A DNA stretch of 64,000 bases, from the NCBI GenBank assembly GCA_018894105.1, contig CM032129.1:17672968-17736967 (forward strand), written 5' to 3'. Under the pieces are notes generated by a model that did no database searches, was not told the origin of the DNA, and was given only the letters and a program-made list of their open reading frames with translations. Source of the DNA: Jacaranda mimosifolia. Its lineage: Eukaryota > Streptophyta > Magnoliopsida > Lamiales > Bignoniaceae. The translations under genes and the position numbers were made by a program. How positions within the stretch are numbered: the stretch's first letter is position 1; every line of letters begins with the position of its first letter. Shown piece after piece: positions 60,620 through 64,000 of this stretch.

Positions 60620-60680
60620 CTTATGTTTCTAGGAATGTTCCTTGGCATGAACCTGTAAGAAATCAGTTTGGTTTACTGGA

Positions 60681-60880
60681 TTAAAAAAGATTGTGATAAT
60701 ATTGCAAAACCATAGACTTTAAGTCATTTCTAGATTGGAACCAGTCTCTTATCGCAGTTCTCAATCTAGAAATGTGATTGTTACGAAATCTGGCTGTAGC
60801 TTCAGCATGAAAGAACCTTGTGTTTTGATCACCTACTTTCAACCTTTGAATCTTGTGTTTTGATCCGGCACAATATCATA
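60681..60880 (-). pseudogene. LINE ORF2 fragment
   Basis: The minus strand reads LKVGDQNTRFFHAEATARFR, NNHISRLRTAIRDWFQ and MVLQYYHNLF, matching the segment between endonuclease and RT in plant L1 elements (GDxNTxFFHxxAxxR). About 55 codons are recognisable. It is in the opposite orientation to the LINE at 52590 and is probably a separate insertion. Confidence 0.75.
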
Positions 60881-61432
60881 CTTTATTCATATGTGGTTCA
60901 ATATATAGAATACTTTGAACAAAGTCAATGCAAATTTTGTAATATTCTCTTTTAATTTCATGACTATATACTTTAATTTTTAAGTGTAGTATAAATTTAT
61001 ATTTATCTAATCTTTCAAATAAATTGTGTGTTATCATAGCTCAATATGATTTTGAGTTTGTGAAAAGTCTAGACTCAAAGTAACTTTGTGGATCCATATC
61101 CTTCTATTTTACATTTGCTAAATTTTGTTAAGATGATTGGAGTGCGTTCATGTCTATGTTCATCACCTCACCATGGCTATCAAGTACTCAAGAAACAAGG
61201 TATATAATCTTGCTACCAATAATCTACCTTTATAATGAAGCTATAATGTTAGAACTACGAAATACAATGTGGATAGTGGAAATTTGTATGTACTTATAAC
61301 CTTTTGTTCGGGTAAGATTGAGGTATCAAGTAATATGTAAATGTAATATTTTTAAAGTAAGCTTTTCGATGGGCTCGTTTTTACAAAAAATTTCTTTCAT
61401 TTTATTCCTATTTGCCTCAGTGAAATTTGATG
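60881..61432. other. AT-rich spacer, nothing recognised
   Basis: No coding, RNA or terminus motifs seen. Confidence 0.4.
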
Positions 61433-61435
61433 TTA

Positions 61436-62253
61436 GGGGCCCGTTTGCTTTCATTCTCAAAATCCATTTTTACATTTTTAATTTTTTGAAAATTGAAAAA
61501 CATAGGGAATGTTTGGTTCTGTTTTTTATGTGATTTTATTATGTGTTTATTATATATTTTGGGAGAATGAATTATTGGAGAATGTGAAAGTTGTGTTGGG
61601 AATGTAATTGATTATTGGTTATGTTTTAGGAAATAGTTAAAAATTGGTTTTGAAGAATTTTGGTATGTTTGTTTATGTTTTGGGGGGAGAATTTTTTACT
61701 GTAGCAGTCAAATTAATATTTTTTTGTTGGATTTTTAGAGTGAAAATTGAATTAAGTAATTTTTTTTATTGTTAGAATAATAATAAAATATATATGATGT
61801 GTATATATAATATGTATGTATATATTGGAAAATGGAGAAGTTTTGGGGATAATGAATGATAGTAGAGGTAATTTTGGAAATACATTTTTTTTTTTTTTTT
61901 TTGTATTTTAGAGAGAAAATGAAGATATGTTTGATTATGTTTTTTTAGAACAATTTTGTTATGTATTGTTTTGGGAAAACATAACCAAATATTCCCATAA
62001 CTTTTTACATATTCTCACCAAACGTATTTTTATTTTTCATTCTCAAAACACATTTTACAATAGCTTACATATATATCTTTTCTTTCTATTATCATATTTT
62101 TATCTCTCTCCACCTATAATTTACTAAACCCAACATAATTATTACTTTTCTAATAATCTATCCAAATACAAATTCATTTTCACTAACTACCTTTTCAAAT
62201 TTTGGAAATGTTGGAAATAAAAAATGAGAATGAAAATAAAACCAAATGGGCGG
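61436..62253 (+). mobile_element. MITE (GGGCCCGTTTG ends), outer copy
   Basis: The left end GGGGCCCGTTTGCTTTCATT and the right end (complement of AATGAGAATGAAAATAAAAC followed by CAAATGGGC) are inverted. The left flank is TTA; the right flank is not clear. It contains the inner MITE at 61505. Confidence 0.5.
61505..61996 (+). mobile_element. MITE, inner copy (492 bp)
   Basis: Ends GGGAATGTTTGGTT and, inverted, GGGAATATTTGGTT, flanked by ATA on both sides (61502-61504 and 61997-61999). The 3-bp duplication and GGG...TTTGG ends point to a Harbinger/Tourist-type element. Confidence 0.7.
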
Positions 62254-62486
62254 CACCTTTCATTTTTATTTCAATTAGGAATAAGAATAATAATTGATTT
62301 GGGTTGGTTGGATTCACAAGTTGGTATTACTAAATACTAATATCGAATTTTCTTTTTACCGCATTATTTATTCTCTGCAGCCATATCTTCTATTGTTATA
62401 TTTTAAATTTCCATAATCATCGTCATTAAGTAACTGTAGTGATCACTACATTTTATGTAGAAAGGAAAAAAGTAATTGCTCGTTTA

Positions 62487-62715
62487 TAATAAATTCCTAT
62501 TTCTTTATAAATTCATACTCAAATAATAACTTTTTATTTTTTTTTAAATTCATAATATATCAATATATAACAAATTCTTATTTCCTTACAAATTCATAGT
62601 CAATCAATAGTTCAATATATAATAAAATCTAATTTCCTTATAAGTTAAATATCAAATCATAATTTGATATATCATAAAATCTTATTTCCGTATAAATTCA
62701 TTGCCAAATCTGCCA
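62487..62715. repeat. About 50-60-bp AT-rich tandem repeats
   Basis: Units of ATATAATAAAATCTTATTTC with CTTATAAATTCATAGTC recur about four times. One and a half similar units occur at 52195-52290. Confidence 0.6.
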
Positions 62716-62802
62716 TTTTGATTCATTTAAAACCAATATCGCTACCAATTTCACTGGGATTCAGTGTTAGAACGTCTTTGGATTCAATGTGAATTTAGAA
62801 CG

Positions 62803-63521
62803 TCTTTGGATAAGCTTATGATCTCTTCAAAATATTTTATAACAAGCTACAAAATATTTGGTACTTTTTTTAAAATGAAGCTTATAAAATTCTAAAAAAA
62901 GATGTTAAGATTTTATAAGTTCTTTCAAAAAAAGTAAGAGAGTGTTTGGGTGAGCTTATAATCTCTTCAAAACATCTTATAAAACGTTTGAGATCTTATA
63001 AGATGTCAAAAATTATTTTTATTTTATTTTATTTTTTAAAAAAAGAGCTTATAAGCTCCTAAAATAAAATGTTAGGATTTTACAAGCTCCTTTTGAAAAT
63101 TAAGGAATTCCCAATTTATTTTTAAGATTTTAACAAGCTCTCTTAATTTTAATTATATTAATTATAAAATTGACATTACTAATATATTATAAGCTCCAAA
63201 ATTTTATTTTATCCAAACACTTTAAAAACTTATTTTTTTGAAAAAAGATTTAGAATATTATAAGCTCCAAAAATATCTTATAAGATGTAGCAGTTTTATG
63301 ACGTTTTAAATAAGTTTAGGCAAACACTCTTTAAAGAGATCCTAACTTACTTTTAAAATTACAATAAACTCTTTTAATTTTAATTACAAAATTATCATTA
63401 CTAATATCTTATAAGCTCCAAAATTATATTTTATTCAAATACTTTAATAATTATTTTAAAAATAAAATATAATATCTTATAAACTACAATTTTTTTTTAG
63501 TAAGTTTAGCTAAACACACTC
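62803..63521 (+). mobile_element. MITE (GTTTGG..AAGCTTAT family), outer copy
   Basis: The left end TCTTTGGATAAGCTTATGATC and the right end (complement of AAGTTTAGCTAAACACAC) are inverted. The interior resumes after the inner copy at 63330 and matches the MITE interior at 16120-16470. Confidence 0.6.
62940..63329 (+). mobile_element. MITE of the same family, inner copy (390 bp)
   Basis: Ends GAGTGTTTGGGTGAGCTTAT and, inverted, GAGTGTTTGCCTAAACTTAT. It sits inside the copy at 62803-63521. Flanks AAGTAAGA and TTTAAAGA match at 5 of 8 bases, so a hAT-like 8-bp duplication is possible but not proven. Confidence 0.65.
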
Positions 63522-63534
63522 TAGAAAATTTTCT

Positions 63535-63902
63535 TATAGGCCGTTTGGATCTATTTTCCGGAGACATTTTCATTTTCTGGTAAAAAGGAATAGTAAAAAG
63601 TTAGTTATAAAAGTACTTTTGAAAATGAAATGTTGTTTGGATATTTTGTTTAAAATATAATGATTATGTAGGATTAAAAATGTGTTGTATTTGAAAAATA
63701 TAGTATTTTTGTATTAAAAATCGTGAATATATGAATAGAAAAAAATAAAAAGTGATGAAAAGTGAAAATTGAAAGAGAGTGTAAAATTTTATTTGAAAAA
63801 ATATTTTGAGAATGAAAATATCTGTAAAAATGGGGGAAAAATTGATGGCTCTCTTTTTTCATTTTCAATAGAAAATGAAAATAGGTTCAGAAAACCAAAA
63901 CT
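63535..63902 (+). mobile_element. Small MITE (GGCCGTTTGG end)
   Basis: TTTTCCGGAGACATTTTCAT on the left and the complement of ATGAAAATAGGTTCAGAAAA on the right form imperfect inverted repeats. A further GAGCCTGTTTGG start at 63906 is cut off by the window end. Confidence 0.45.
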
Positions 63903-64000
63903 AAGAGCCTGTTTGGTTTTATTTCCAAACCCCCTTCCCACTAATTTTACTATTTCAAAAATAACAATCATCACTTTTTAAAATTTTTCACTCAACCCAA

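Larger units (their letters stand above)
58200..60660 (-). mobile_element. SIRE-like Ty1/copia fragment
   Basis: Minus-strand protease, integrase and RT, without gag, RNase H or LTRs. The RT and the long Ser/Glu-rich integrase tail resemble the SIRE lineage. Confidence 0.8.

Noticed and set aside
61927..62127. 66-codon Phe/Tyr-rich ORF
   Set aside because: It spans a MITE boundary and has the composition of AT-rich DNA.

Overview
This window looks like a gene-poor, AT-rich stretch of a plant nuclear genome, most likely a eudicot. I find no intact host gene. Nearly everything recognisable is transposable-element DNA: Ty1/copia and Ty3/gypsy LTR retrotransposons with the domain orders and primer-binding sites typical of angiosperms, L1-type LINE remnants, a CACTA element with GTGACCG-type subterminal repeats, Helitron 3' ends, and several MITE families. 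All coding regions carry stops and frameshifts, so they are listed as pseudogenes. The species cannot be named from what is visible.

Layout. 1-12646: two tandem Helitron copies; the 3' end of the first is split by a Tekay-like (chromovirus) LTR (96-9291), which is itself split by a degraded Ty1/copia element on the minus strand (2438 to about 9165). 12745-17067: a non-autonomous CACTA element with a 3-bp target duplication, holding a MITE that in turn holds a 2.27-kb solo copia LTR. 17200 to about 26390: a 5'-truncated Ty3/gypsy Tat-lineage element (pol on minus, an antisense ORF on plus). 26390-28493: a GAGCTC-rich repeat, AT-rich DNA and a piece resembling a plant 5' UTR. 28494-33227: a CACTA end and an internally deleted Tekay-like element. 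34051-51371: two related Harbinger-like elements flanking a complete Tat element with both LTRs (35572-46602); the second Harbinger-like element contains a solo Tekay LTR. 52590-54368: 3' part of a LINE. 54369 to about 58080: an Athila-like element with gag and protease but no reverse transcriptase or integrase. 58200-60660: a SIRE-like copia fragment (minus), then a small LINE piece (minus). 61436-64000: nested MITEs and a minisatellite.

How the parts work together. The two Tat elements share one architecture. Gag, protease, RT, RNase H, a second archaeal-type RNase H and integrase are read from the minus strand. A second transcription unit is read from the plus strand between integrase and the 3' LTR. 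That antisense unit has its own TATA box, a domain resembling Pfam 'putative gypsy type transposon' (PF04195), a Lys/Ser/Pro-rich stretch, an intron and a charged, probably coiled-coil region. The convergent 3' ends of pol and the antisense gene are separated by tandem repeats that differ between the two elements (61 bp and about 82-87 bp). Antisense ORFs and hypervariable 3' tandem repeats are known in Tat elements, so this is the most interesting biology here but not a wholly new system.

All domain calls come from reading translated sequence by eye, without a database search. Boundaries marked approximate are uncertain by tens of bases.
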